A stretch of DNA of 25,653 bases from PWPR01 sp964497955 (GCA_964497955.1 CAZCFQ010000016.1:1-25653), one strand, 5' to 3'; shown: positions 1-9,001, counted from the stretch's first letter. Notes: generated from the sequence alone by a model not told the origin. Made by a program: numbers and translations.

Positions 1-222
1 AGGTTTATCTATATCTAAGGGTAAATTATGTTTTTTTAGCAATTGCTCTCTTTGGTTAATTAATTTTTGCAACTTATTATTATCATATTCATCCAAATTT
101 TGCCCAATGCTTTCAATTTGCTCATCAATTATAGCTATATCTGGAAATTTCCTATGGATTAATTTAACTTTCTCTATAGCTGCTAATCTTTTTTTCTCAT
201 GCTTTGAAAAGCTTGGCAACAT
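1..222 (-). CDS. N-terminus of probable DnaC/DnaI-like helicase-loader ATPase (partial)
   Basis: An open frame of 74 codons runs from an ATG at 222 off the left edge, so only the N-terminus is visible. It begins MLPSFSKHEKKRLAAI and is rich in Lys, Glu and Gln, with a likely helical or coiled-coil character. A GGGGGTGG stretch just upstream is a good ribosome binding site, and the start lies 14 bp after the stop of the DnaD-domain gene. In Clostridia a DnaD-domain gene is commonly followed by a DnaC-like ATP-binding protein that loads the replicative helicase, and the charged helical N-terminus fits that family. The P-loop that would prove it lies outside the window, so the function rests on context. 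Confidence 0.6.
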   Translation of the reverse strand, partial: MLPSFSKHEKKRLAAIEKVKLIHRKFPDIAIIDEQIESIGQNLDEYDNNKLQKLINQREQLLKKHNLPLDIDKP

Positions 223-236
223 AGCTATTCCACCCC

Positions 237-983
237 CTATTTCTTCTCTTTCTCATCTCTTTTAGCATATATATCATAATATGAAGGGATCTCGCCGTCG
301 TCCTTCTTTTTAGAAGGCTTTTTTGTGCCTCCCTTTTTATTTGCCAGAAATTTCTCATCTTCTCTCTCTACATCTTGCATAGTTTTAACACCTTTTAGTT
401 TCCAGTTGTGTAAAATTGTCTGTACATATTGTAAGTTAAATGCCTGGTTAAGTACTGACCTAGCAACTGCTTCAATTATTAGTTCTCTAGAATATTGTTC
501 TTCTAAAAATGATAAAGCTCTATACTCTGCAGTACGAAGTGGTCTACCATACTCTTTTTCAACAATATCAAAGAGATTTTCTTTTTGATAATGATCTTCA
601 ATCTCTTCTCTCTCTTGTCTTTTCTGTTTAAGAGTTTTTGTATTTTCCTCTCTTGCTTTAATAAACCTTTGAAACTTATCTTTGTCTTTAGGATCATTTA
701 CTTTCAATATCGTGTGTGTAGATCCAGAGAAACTTAAAAGCTCTATTTCAATTAACTTAGCAATAGCTTTTTGTACATCATCATAATGCAACATTAGCTC
801 ACTGGCCATATATTCAAAATCAACTTTACTTCTTCTGGATGTAATACGGTAAAGAAAAGTGTATACTAAAACTCCTATACCTCCTATATGGGGAAGATAA
901 TAATCCCAAAGCTCATTAGGAATACATGTAACATTGTCTCTACTCTCTCCGTATCTTAACTTATATCCATCAGCCATTGTCAC
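237..983 (-). CDS. DnaD-domain replication/primosome protein
   Basis: A 248-residue protein with the layout of DnaD/DnaB-type primosome proteins. An N-terminal winged-helix-like region covers roughly residues 25-95. A charged linker follows, then a C-terminal DnaB_2 domain at about residues 140-215 carrying the family's YxxxIxxxW motif (YVQTILHNW). The tail is Lys-rich and probably binds DNA. Proteins of this family bind DNA and help recruit the helicase loader at origins or stalled forks. The chosen start is a GTG at 983; GGAAAG in the last codons of uvrC lies 7 nt before it. An ATG two codons later (977) is the alternative, but is 13 nt from that site. It sits 4 bp after uvrC and 14 bp before the putative loader, so it is likely co-transcribed and translationally coupled. 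Confidence 0.85.
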   Translation of the reverse strand: MTMADGYKLRYGESRDNVTCIPNELWDYYLPHIGGIGVLVYTFLYRITSRRSKVDFEYMASELMLHYDDVQKAIAKLIEIELLSFSGSTHTILKVNDPKDKDKFQRFIKAREENTKTLKQKRQEREEIEDHYQKENLFDIVEKEYGRPLRTAEYRALSFLEEQYSRELIIEAVARSVLNQAFNLQYVQTILHNWKLKGVKTMQDVEREDEKFLANKKGGTKKPSKKKDDGEIPSYYDIYAKRDEKEKK

Positions 984-987
984 ACGC

Positions 988-2820
988 TCACTTTCCCTTA
1001 TTAAAATATTTGTAGACAGCTTTTGCTGTTTTTTTGTTCATTCCATTAGTTTCTGATAACTCTTCTACACTAGCATTTTTTATTGCTCTTAAACTTTTAA
1101 ATTTAACTAAAAGATTTCTTTGCCTAACTTTACCAATACCCTTTATCTCAGACAAAACACTTTGCTTTGCTTGTTTGTTTCTAAGTCTTTTATGATACTC
1201 AATTGCAAACCTATGGGCTTCATCTCGAATCCTTTGAATTAAATACAAACTTCTTGAATTTCTTGGTAACTTAATAGCTTTGTTGCTGCCTGGCCTATAG
1301 ACCAGTTCTTCTTTCTTAGCCAAACTAATTAGACTAATCTTAGTACTATCAAGCCTTTTTATTATACCCTCTACAGAGCTTAATTGTCCAAGACCTCCAT
1401 CAATTATAATTAAATCAGGTTCATTTTTAAAAGAAACATCATCTGAATCAAGCCTTGCTATTCGCCGAGTTAATACCTCTTTCATACTAGCAAAATCATC
1501 AGGACCTTCTACATCTTTTATTTTAAACCTTCTATAATGACTTTTTTTAGCTTTGCCATTAATAAATACTACCATGGAACCCACACTATTAGTCCCTTGT
1601 ATATTGGAAATATCATAGCATTCAATTCTTTTTGGAGTACTAGGTAGTTTTAAAAAGTGAGCTAACTCTTCTAATGTTTCTTTTCTTGTATCATCACTTG
1701 CACCTCTTTTTTTCCACTGTTCTTCTACATTTAAGAGTGCGTTTTTTCTTGCCATTAAAGCTAGTTTTTTCTTATCTCCTCTTTTGGGTATGCGGACATA
1801 CACCCTGGAACCCTTTTTGTCAGTCAACCACTGTTCAATTAAGTCTTTATTTTCAATATCTCCATCAATAATTATTTCTTTAGGTATAAATGCATCCTCA
1901 TGCGAGTAATACTGTTCAATGAATGCACTCAATATTTCTTTTGATTTTCTATTATCACTATTAATCATAGTATTTGCATCCTTGCCAATAATATGGCCAT
2001 CTCGCATAAAGAGAACTAGTACACAAACATCCTCCACACCTCTAGCTATAGAAATTATATCCATATTGTCTCTTTTGCCAGAAACAATTTTCTGTTTATT
2101 CAAAACACCACTCAGACTTTCAATAACGTCTCTAATATGAGCAGCTTTTTCAAAATCTAGTTTTTTAGCAGCTTGATGCATTTCCTCTTCCAACTCTTTT
2201 ATTACCTTATCTTCCTGACCTGATAGATAATCAATTGCTTTTTGTAATTCTCTTTTATACTCTTCTTTGCTTACTGCACCTATGCATGGCCCTTGACATA
2301 AGCCAATATGATAATTTAAGCAGGCACGTCCTAGCTTGTTACTAGTAAAATCTTTGTTACATGTTCTTAATTTAAAAACCTTACTTAATACCTCAATTAA
2401 ATTTCGTACTGCATAAGAATTTGGAAAAGGACCAAAATATATCTTTTGGTCTCTTTCTACTTTATAAGCAGATTCCAGTTTGGGAAAAGATTGGCTTTGA
2501 TCTATACTTATGTAGAGAAAATGCTTATTGTCTGGAATCCTAATATTAAATTTTGGTTGATGTCTTTGTATTAAAATACTTTCAAGAACCAATGCTTCTA
2601 TTTCAGTATCAGTGACAATATAGTCAAAGATATATATGTTAGAAACTAGCTCCTGGGTTTTTACATCATGACTATGAAATGAGTTAAAGTATGACTTAAC
2701 CCTATTTTTTAATGACTTTGCTTTACCAACATATATTATTTCATCCTTGGAGTCTTTCATCAAATAAACTCCAGGTTGATCTGGGAGCAAAGAAAGCTTT
2801 ATCTTTAATTTTTCATTCAC
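988..2820 (-). CDS. uvrC: UvrABC system protein C (excision nuclease subunit)
   Basis: A 610-residue, full-length UvrC, which makes the dual incisions around a DNA lesion bound by UvrB. The N-terminal GIY-YIG nuclease domain (residues about 15-95) shows PGVYL and IYVGKAKSLKNR and makes the 3' incision. A four-Cys cluster near residues 153-178 (C-N-K-D and LCQGPC) matches the iron-sulfur ligand region of UvrC. A UVR helical hairpin (LDFEKAAHIRD) is the UvrB contact. The RNase H-like domain (CYDISNIQG, LIIIDGG) makes the 5' incision, and a C-terminal helix-hairpin-helix pair (IKGIGKVR, TNGMNKKTAKAV) binds DNA. Translation starts at GTG 2820, with GGAG 8 nt upstream; a nearby ATG at 2816 is out of frame. 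It begins 19 bp after uvrA, in one operon. Confidence 0.97.
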   Translation of the reverse strand: MNEKLKIKLSLLPDQPGVYLMKDSKDEIIYVGKAKSLKNRVKSYFNSFHSHDVKTQELVSNIYIFDYIVTDTEIEALVLESILIQRHQPKFNIRIPDNKHFLYISIDQSQSFPKLESAYKVERDQKIYFGPFPNSYAVRNLIEVLSKVFKLRTCNKDFTSNKLGRACLNYHIGLCQGPCIGAVSKEEYKRELQKAIDYLSGQEDKVIKELEEEMHQAAKKLDFEKAAHIRDVIESLSGVLNKQKIVSGKRDNMDIISIARGVEDVCVLVLFMRDGHIIGKDANTMINSDNRKSKEILSAFIEQYYSHEDAFIPKEIIIDGDIENKDLIEQWLTDKKGSRVYVRIPKRGDKKKLALMARKNALLNVEEQWKKRGASDDTRKETLEELAHFLKLPSTPKRIECYDISNIQGTNSVGSMVVFINGKAKKSHYRRFKIKDVEGPDDFASMKEVLTRRIARLDSDDVSFKNEPDLIIIDGGLGQLSSVEGIIKRLDSTKISLISLAKKEELVYRPGSNKAIKLPRNSRSLYLIQRIRDEAHRFAIEYHKRLRNKQAKQSVLSEIKGIGKVRQRNLLVKFKSLRAIKNASVEELSETNGMNKKTAKAVYKYFNKGK

Positions 2821-2839
2821 TTTAGCTGCTCCACTCCTT

Positions 2840-5650
2840 TTATAAAATATCTTTTAGAAATTTTCCTGTATAAGACGTTTCTACTTTTGTTAAGTCTTCT
2901 GGAGTTCCTTTTGCTACAACTGTTCCGCCCTTATCTCCACCTTCAGGACCTAAATCAACTATATAATCAGCACACTTTATTACATCTAGATTGTGCTCTA
3001 TAACTATGACAGTGTTGCCTGAATCAACTAATCTCTGTAATACTTCTAGCAGTTTAGCAATGTCTTCCATATGCAAACCGGTTGTTGGCTCATCAAGTAA
3101 GTAGATAGTATTCCCCGTTGACCTTTTTGATAATTCTGTCGCTAGTTTTACTCTCTGTGCTTCACCACCTGAAAGCTGGGTAGCTGGTTGGCCAAGTTTT
3201 ATATATCCTAAACCTACATCAAAAAGTGTTCTTAATTTTTTCTCTATAGTAGGAATATGTTCGAAAAATTTGAGTGCTTGTTCAACAGTCATATCCAAAA
3301 CATCAGCAATTGTTTTATCTTTATACTTTACTTGCAAGGTTTCTCTATTATATCTTGCACCTTTACACACATCACAGGGCACATAAATATCAGGTAAAAA
3401 ATGCATCTCTATTTTATTAATACCATGACCTTTACAGGCCTCACATCGTCCACCTTTAAGATTAAAACTAAATCTTCCTTTTTTATAACCTCTAATTTTT
3501 GACATCTGAGTCTCAGCAAACAAGTCCCTTATATAATCAAATGTTTTAGTATATGTCGCAGGATTACTCCTTGGTGTTCTTCCAATAGGAGACTGATCTA
3601 TTTCTATTACTTTATCTAACTGATCCATACCTTCTATACCAATATGTTTTCCTGGCCACACCTGTCTCCTATTTAAATCCTTTGCAAGCGCTTTAAAAAG
3701 TATCTCATTAACTAAAGATGACTTACCGGAGCCTGAAACACCAGTTACACAAGTAAAAGTTCCTAGTGGGAATGAAACTTCTATTTCTTTTAAATTATTT
3801 TCTGCTGCTCCAATAACAGTTAGCCATTTTCCGTTAGGCTCTCTTCTGTTTTTTGGTATGTCAATAGTTTTTTTGCCTGACAAGTATTGACCAGTTATTG
3901 ATCTCTTTTCATTAATAATATCATCTACATTACCTTTTGCAACAACTTCCCCGCCATGAACACCTGCTCCTGGTCCGATGTCAATAATAAAGTCACTTTC
4001 TCGAATTGTTTCTTCATCGTGTTCTACTACTATTAAAGTATTGCCTATATCTCTAAGTCCTTTTAGCGTTTTAATCAGTCTTTTATTATCTCTTTGATGC
4101 AGTCCTATACTTGGCTCATCTAATATATATAAAACACCGGTTAAACCCGAACCTATCTGAGTAGCTAATCTAATTCTTTGAGCTTCTCCACCAGAAAGAG
4201 TCCCTGCATTTCTACTTAAAGTTAAATAATCTAATCCAACATTGACTAAAAATGCTAATCGCTCTCTTATCTCAATAAAAATTTGATGTCCTATCAACTC
4301 TTGCTGCTTATTTAACTTTAGATTATTGAAATACTCTAGTGCTTCTTCAATTGGTAATTCAGTAACTTCTGATATATTTTTATCACCAACATATACTGCC
4401 AAGCTTGCAGGTTTAAGTCTATGTCCTCCGCATGCTTCACACGGAGAAAATGACATGTATTGTTCTAGTTTCTTTTTCGCATGATCACTTTCAACATATC
4501 TTCTTTCAGTATGATTAACCACCCCTTCAAAATATGTTTCGTAGTTTCTCATACCACCTTTTCTAAATCTATACTTCATTTTAATTTTTTGTTCTTGATT
4601 ACCATAAAGTACTATATCTTTATCTTCTTTAGGCAAATCCTTCCATGGAGTATCTAAATCTACTCCAAAAACATTATTTACCCCTTTCAGTAACTGTGGA
4701 TAATAATTAGAACTACTTAAGTTCCAAGGAGCTATAGCACCATCATTAATTGAAAGAGTTTCATCAGCAATCACTTTGTCAGGATCAACCGTTCTTTTGT
4801 AACCAATTCCCTCACATTCTGGGCAAGCACCAAAGGGACTATTAAATGAAAACATCCTTGGTTCTAACTCTGTAATACTGAAGCCACATACTGTACAAGC
4901 ATAACGTGTGCTATATAACTTCTCGTCTCCATCTAGCTTATCAATTATCACAATATCATCCGCTAATTGTAGAGCTGTCTCTAAAGAATCTGTTAATCTT
5001 TCTATAATATCAGGTTTCATTACTAATCTATCGACAACAACTTCAATGTTATGCTTATGATTTTTATCTAGATTGATTTCATCTTCTAGTAAATATTGAT
5101 CTCCATTTATTCTAACTCTAATATATCCTTCACGTTGTAAATTGGCTAATAGGTTCCTATGTTCGCCTTTTTTACCTCTAATCACTGGAGCTAAAATTTG
5201 GAATCTCTTTCCATCTTCCATCTCCATAATTTGATCTACTATTTGCTGCGTAGTTTGCTGGGTAATTGGTCCATGTCCATTGGGACAATGTGGTATTCCA
5301 ATCCTAGCGTATAATAATCTTAAGTAGTCATATATTTCTGTCACTGTTCCTACTGTTGATCTTGGATTTCTACTTGTAGTTTTTTGATCTATTGATATTG
5401 CAGGTGATAATCCTTCAATATATTCAACATCTGGTTTTTGCATCTGTCCTAAGAATTGCCTCGCATATGCTGATAGTGATTCAACATATCTCCTTTGACC
5501 TTCTGCGAAAATTGTATCAAAAGCTAAAGAACTTTTACCAGAACCACTTAATCCTGTAATAACAATAAGTTGATCTCTTGGCATTTCAACTGTTATGTCT
5601 TTTAAATTATGTTCTTTTGCTCCTTTTACTACTATTTTTTTTAGCGCCAC
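2840..5650 (-). CDS. uvrA: UvrABC system protein A (damage-sensing ATPase)
   Basis: UvrA, the dimeric ABC-type ATPase that recognises helix distortion and loads UvrB. Starting at the GTG at 5650 it has 936 residues, the normal family length. AGGAGG lies 7 nt upstream of this GTG, whereas an in-frame ATG 13 codons further up (5689) has no ribosome binding site and overlaps the LexA box. Visible: first Walker A at residues 33-41 (GLSGSGKSS), CxxC zinc modules (CTVCG with CPEC; CEACGG), first signature LSGGEAQRIRLA with LDEPSIGLH, second Walker A GVSGSGKSS, the second zinc finger (CEACKG with CDVCKG), then LSGGEAQRVKLA and LDEPTTGLH. It lies between uvrB and uvrC and has its own promoter and SOS box upstream, so it can be induced separately from uvrB. 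Confidence 0.97.
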   Translation of the reverse strand: MALKKIVVKGAKEHNLKDITVEMPRDQLIVITGLSGSGKSSLAFDTIFAEGQRRYVESLSAYARQFLGQMQKPDVEYIEGLSPAISIDQKTTSRNPRSTVGTVTEIYDYLRLLYARIGIPHCPNGHGPITQQTTQQIVDQIMEMEDGKRFQILAPVIRGKKGEHRNLLANLQREGYIRVRINGDQYLLEDEINLDKNHKHNIEVVVDRLVMKPDIIERLTDSLETALQLADDIVIIDKLDGDEKLYSTRYACTVCGFSITELEPRMFSFNSPFGACPECEGIGYKRTVDPDKVIADETLSINDGAIAPWNLSSSNYYPQLLKGVNNVFGVDLDTPWKDLPKEDKDIVLYGNQEQKIKMKYRFRKGGMRNYETYFEGVVNHTERRYVESDHAKKKLEQYMSFSPCEACGGHRLKPASLAVYVGDKNISEVTELPIEEALEYFNNLKLNKQQELIGHQIFIEIRERLAFLVNVGLDYLTLSRNAGTLSGGEAQRIRLATQIGSGLTGVLYILDEPSIGLHQRDNKRLIKTLKGLRDIGNTLIVVEHDEETIRESDFIIDIGPGAGVHGGEVVAKGNVDDIINEKRSITGQYLSGKKTIDIPKNRREPNGKWLTVIGAAENNLKEIEVSFPLGTFTCVTGVSGSGKSSLVNEILFKALAKDLNRRQVWPGKHIGIEGMDQLDKVIEIDQSPIGRTPRSNPATYTKTFDYIRDLFAETQMSKIRGYKKGRFSFNLKGGRCEACKGHGINKIEMHFLPDIYVPCDVCKGARYNRETLQVKYKDKTIADVLDMTVEQALKFFEHIPTIEKKLRTLFDVGLGYIKLGQPATQLSGGEAQRVKLATELSKRSTGNTIYLLDEPTTGLHMEDIAKLLEVLQRLVDSGNTVIVIEHNLDVIKCADYIVDLGPEGGDKGGTVVAKGTPEDLTKVETSYTGKFLKDIL

Positions 5651-5682
5651 TTTTCTTCCTCCTGATCCAATACTACTCAAAA

Positions 5683-5696
5683 CAAACATATATTCG
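5683..5696 (-). promoter_or_regulatory. LexA (SOS) box upstream of uvrA
   Basis: On the minus strand the sequence reads CGAATATATGTTTG, a close match to the Firmicute LexA site CGAAC-N4-GTTCG. The half-sites match except for one position in each arm (T for C in CGAAC, T for C in GTTCG). It lies 32 bp upstream of the uvrA GTG start and about 20 bp downstream of the predicted -10 box, where a bound repressor would block transcription. SOS control of uvrA is established in Firmicutes; the site assignment here is by pattern only. Confidence 0.7.
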
Positions 5697-5714
5697 TATA
5701 TTTGAGCAATTTAT

Positions 5715-5743
5715 ATTATATGATACAAACTGCTCTAAGTAAA
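5715..5743 (-). promoter_or_regulatory. Predicted sigma-A promoter of uvrA
   Basis: On the minus strand TTTACT and TATAAT are separated by exactly 17 bp: a perfect -10 box and a 4/6 -35 box. Initiation is expected around 5708, leaving a short leader that contains the LexA box and the AGGAGG of uvrA. The promoter lies in the 119-bp gap after the uvrB stop, so uvrA can be transcribed independently of uvrB. Confidence 0.65.
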
Positions 5744-5769
5744 CACTACTCCAAAACAAACGTTTGCTT

Positions 5770-7758
5770 TTAATTTATCTTCTTTCTTTTTTTAATATCA
5801 GCTATTAGATCTCTTAATTCTGCAGCTTTTTCATACTCTAATTCTTTAGCTGCTTGTTTCATCTCTTCTTCAAGATGCAATGTTAATTCTTTTGCTTTAG
5901 CTTTAGTCATTTTTGATATAGCTCTGGTTGTTAAGACTTGGTCATCATCGTCAACAATTTGTGTTATTTTTATTACATCTCTTACAGACTTTCGTATGGT
6001 TTGAGGCGTAATATTATTTTCTTCATTAAACTCTAGCTGGATTTCTCTTCTTCTTTCTGTTTCACTAATAGCTCTTTCCATAGACCCAGTAACTCTATCA
6101 GCATACATTATTACTCTGCCGTTAATATTTCTAGCTGCCCTTCCTATTGTTTGAACTAAAGATATTTCAGATCTCAAAAATCCTTCTTTATCTGCATCTA
6201 GAATAGCTACTAAAGAAACTTCAGGTAAATCAAGTCCTTCTCTTAACAAGTTTATTCCTACTAAAACATCATACTCACCAGTTCTTAGATCATGGAGTAA
6301 TTCCATTCTTTCAATGGTATCTATGTCGTGATGTAAATACTTTGCTTTTACTCTGTGCTCTTTGAAAAAATCTGTTAAGTCTTCAGCCATTTTTATAGTT
6401 AATGTAGTTACCAAAACTCTTTCATTATTTTCAACACGTTTATTAATTTCACCGTATAAATCATCAATTTGTCCTTCAATTGGTCTTACCTCAATTTCTG
6501 GGTCAACTAGTCCTGTAGGTCTGATTATTTGTTCAACCACTTGATCACTAATATTTGTTTCAAATTCTCTTGGTGTCGCTGATACATATACAGCTTGATT
6601 AATTCTATTCATAAATTCTTCAAACTTTAGAGGTCTATTATCTAGAGCACTTGGAAGTCTGAATCCATGTTCTACTAATGTTTGCTTCCTAGATCTATCC
6701 CCAAAATACATACCTCTCACCTGTGGCAAAGATACATGAGACTCATCTACCATTAGTAAAAAATCATCGGGGAAGTAATCCATCAATGTCCAAGGAGGCT
6801 CTCCTTCTTCTCTACCATCTAAATGTCTTGAATAATTCTCTATCCCACGACAAAACCCTAATTCACTAATCATTTCAATGTCATATTGAGTTCTTTGTTC
6901 AAGACGTTGAGCTTCTAACAATTTATTTTCTGCTCTTAGATATTCAAGTCTTTCTTTAAGTTCCACTTTTATATCTTTGGCTGCTCTTTCTATGTTTTCT
7001 TCTGAAGTAACAAAGTGTGATGCAGGGTAAATAGCAATATGGCTTCTATCAGCTATAACTTCACCTGTCAAACTGTTAATTTCAGTTATTCTTTCAATTT
7101 CATCTCCCCAAAACTCAACTCTTACAGCCAATTCATTTTGCGAAGCTGGGAAAATCTCAACAATATCCCCTCTTACTCTAAAAGTACCACGCTGAAAGTT
7201 CATATCATTTCTATTATATTGAATGTCTACTAAGTGTCTTAATATTTCATTTCTTGGTCTTACCATTCCAGTCCTTAATGAAAGCCCAAGTTTATAGTAA
7301 TATTCAGGTGATCCAAGTCCATATATACATGATACACTCGCTACTATTATTACATCTCTTCTCTCAGAAAGTGAACTTGTAGCAGAGTGACGTAATTTGT
7401 CTATTTCATCGTTTATGGATGCATCCTTCTCTATATATGTATCTGAACTAGGGACATAAGCTTCTGGTTGATAATAATCGTAGTAACTAACAAAATATTC
7501 AACTGCGTTGTCTGGGAAAAACTCTCTAAACTCACTACACAGCTGTGCTGCTAGTGTTTTATTATGTGCTAAAACTAAAGTTGGTTTTTGCACGTTTTCT
7601 ATTACATTTGCCATCGTATAAGTTTTACCAGAACCAGTTACGCCAAGTAATACTTGATGTTTATTTTGGTCAACAATCCCTTTAGTTAATTTCTTAATTG
7701 CCTGAGGCTGGTCACCTTTTGGTGAGTACTCTGATACTAGTTTAAATTCTTTACTCAT
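5770..7758 (-). CDS. uvrB: UvrABC system protein B (helicase-like damage verification subunit)
   Basis: UvrB, 662 residues and full length, receives damaged DNA from UvrA, verifies the lesion with its beta-hairpin, and recruits UvrC. Visible: Walker A at residues 39-46 (GVTGSGKT), the Tyr-rich beta-hairpin region (YYDYYQPEAYVP), the helicase motif II DESH, motif VI QTIGRAARN, and a C-terminal UVR domain (ELEYEKAAELRD) that pairs with the matching hairpin of UvrC. The ATG at 7758 is preceded by GAGGGGAG at good spacing. The gene is first in the uvrBAC cluster but starts only about 30 bp after the terminator of the ftsEX operon, and no clear promoter or LexA box is visible in that short gap. 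Confidence 0.97.
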   Translation of the reverse strand: MSKEFKLVSEYSPKGDQPQAIKKLTKGIVDQNKHQVLLGVTGSGKTYTMANVIENVQKPTLVLAHNKTLAAQLCSEFREFFPDNAVEYFVSYYDYYQPEAYVPSSDTYIEKDASINDEIDKLRHSATSSLSERRDVIIVASVSCIYGLGSPEYYYKLGLSLRTGMVRPRNEILRHLVDIQYNRNDMNFQRGTFRVRGDIVEIFPASQNELAVRVEFWGDEIERITEINSLTGEVIADRSHIAIYPASHFVTSEENIERAAKDIKVELKERLEYLRAENKLLEAQRLEQRTQYDIEMISELGFCRGIENYSRHLDGREEGEPPWTLMDYFPDDFLLMVDESHVSLPQVRGMYFGDRSRKQTLVEHGFRLPSALDNRPLKFEEFMNRINQAVYVSATPREFETNISDQVVEQIIRPTGLVDPEIEVRPIEGQIDDLYGEINKRVENNERVLVTTLTIKMAEDLTDFFKEHRVKAKYLHHDIDTIERMELLHDLRTGEYDVLVGINLLREGLDLPEVSLVAILDADKEGFLRSEISLVQTIGRAARNINGRVIMYADRVTGSMERAISETERRREIQLEFNEENNITPQTIRKSVRDVIKITQIVDDDDQVLTTRAISKMTKAKAKELTLHLEEEMKQAAKELEYEKAAELRDLIADIKKRKKIN

Positions 7759-7784
7759 TATTGTCTCCCCTCAAACATTTCTAG

Positions 7785-7812
7785 TATAAAAAAGTGCTCA
7801 AATGAGCACTTT
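7785..7812 (-). terminator. Intrinsic terminator of the ftsE-ftsX-peptidase operon
   Basis: A perfect 10-bp stem (AAAGTGCTCA / TGAGCACTTT, 7791-7800 and 7803-7812) with a 2-nt spacer. On the minus strand it runs into a six-T tract. It lies 44 bp after the M23 peptidase stop and just before uvrB. Confidence 0.8.
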
Positions 7813-7856
7813 AAATACTGCTTATATATTAAACCATAAATTAAATCTAAAATCTA

Positions 7857-8987
7857 TTATCTAGAGACATATTCTAATGGGTTTGTATGGTCTCCAGCTA
7901 AACGAACTTCAAAATGTAAATGAGGTCCGGTACTTAACCCACTAGTTCCACAAAGAGCTACAGTTTGTCCTTTTGCTATCCCTTCTCCTTCATCTACTAA
8001 AACTCTTGAAGTATGAGCATAAAGTGTTGAAATCCCATTACCATGATCTACTATTACAACTAATCCATAAGCACCATAACTCCCTGCATACACTACTGTA
8101 CCACTATCAGCTGCTACAATAGGTTTACTATGAGAAATTGCAATATCTATACCTGTATGAAATGAGTTCTTTCTAGTAATAGGGTGAATACGATTACCAT
8201 AAGCAGAAGTTATCCGTGCATATCCAGGAGTAGGCCAAATCATTTGGCCAGTTCCTTTAACCTCTGATTCTGCCATCTTTTTTAACATTTCTGTTAACTC
8301 TTTGGAAGCTTGTTCAAGTTCTTCTAGTGCCTTTTCATATTCTGTTGCATCTTGTTCTAGTTGTTTTAATAAAGCAGCTCTTTGAGTAGACCTAGCTTGA
8401 TACTCGCTTTTTCTATATTCTATTGTCTGCATTTGAATTTGAAGTATCTGCTTTTCTTCTTTAAGTCTTGTAGTTTCTTCTTCTAAAAACTGCTTTTGTG
8501 CTTTTATATCTTCAACTATGTCTTTATCAACTGTAATCAATCTCTTAAAAATTGTGAATCTTGATAAAAAATCAGCTAAAGACGTTGCATTAAATAAAAT
8601 TGAGATATAGTTAAAAGAACTGTGCTTATATGCGGTTCTTACTCTTTTTGATAACAAATCCTCTCTACTTTCAAGGTCTTGGCTTGCATTTTCAAGTTCA
8701 GCCTCTCTTTTAGCAATTGATATATTAATCTCTTCCATATCATTTTCAAGTGTATTGATTTGTCTTTCAGTTCTATCTAACTCGTTATTGAGTTCTCTAA
8801 GTTGGCCAGCTGTAGCTTCTTGTTTTTGTGTTGTATCATCTAGCTTATCCTTGATATTTTCAAGGTCTCTTTCTGCTTGTTTTAACTCATCCATAACTTC
8901 GTTAATATCTTTAGCAGATGCACTAAAGAAAGTAAATGTTAATGAAATCAAAACTACTAACGCTATTAATCTAAGCATATACTTCAT
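7857..8987 (-). CDS. Secreted coiled-coil M23 (LytM) murein endopeptidase, EnvC/PcsB-like partner of FtsEX
   Basis: A 376-residue exported peptidoglycan hydrolase. A signal peptide (residues 1 to about 25, Leu/Val-rich core, cut near SASA-KD) is followed by a long coiled coil (about 27-235) of heptad-like Glu/Leu/Gln-rich sequence. The C-terminal LytM domain has all zinc and catalytic positions: H277 and D281 (HTGID), H325 (YAHTS), and H356/H358 (PHLHF). It therefore looks active, not a degenerate activator. It lies directly downstream of ftsE-ftsX. In that arrangement FtsEX controls a coiled-coil hydrolase at the septum (EnvC in Enterobacteria, PcsB or CwlO-type elsewhere). The start at 8987 is preferred because AGGGGG lies 9 nt before it; the earlier ATG at 8996 abuts that same site with no spacer. 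Confidence 0.9.
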   Translation of the reverse strand: MKYMLRLIALVVLISLTFTFFSASAKDINEVMDELKQAERDLENIKDKLDDTTQKQEATAGQLRELNNELDRTERQINTLENDMEEINISIAKREAELENASQDLESREDLLSKRVRTAYKHSSFNYISILFNATSLADFLSRFTIFKRLITVDKDIVEDIKAQKQFLEEETTRLKEEKQILQIQMQTIEYRKSEYQARSTQRAALLKQLEQDATEYEKALEELEQASKELTEMLKKMAESEVKGTGQMIWPTPGYARITSAYGNRIHPITRKNSFHTGIDIAISHSKPIVAADSGTVVYAGSYGAYGLVVIVDHGNGISTLYAHTSRVLVDEGEGIAKGQTVALCGTSGLSTGPHLHFEVRLAGDHTNPLEYVSR

Positions 8988-9001
8988 AAAATGCATCCCC
9001 C

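Noticed and set aside
1674..2140. Plus-strand open frames of 65 and 73 codons inside uvrC, and similar ones inside uvrB, lysS, greA and the ATPase gene
   Set aside because: They lie antisense to conserved coding sequence, have hydrophobic or low-complexity translations typical of reversed AT-rich codons, and lack ribosome binding sites.
5705..5736. GAGCA...TGCTC inverted repeat upstream of uvrA as a terminator of uvrB
   Set aside because: Arms are only 5 bp with a loop of over 20 nt and no T tract; the region is better explained as the uvrA promoter.
5755..5770. CAAACGTTTG palindrome after uvrB as a second LexA box
   Set aside because: The arms touch without the four-base spacer required between the GAAC and GTTC halves.
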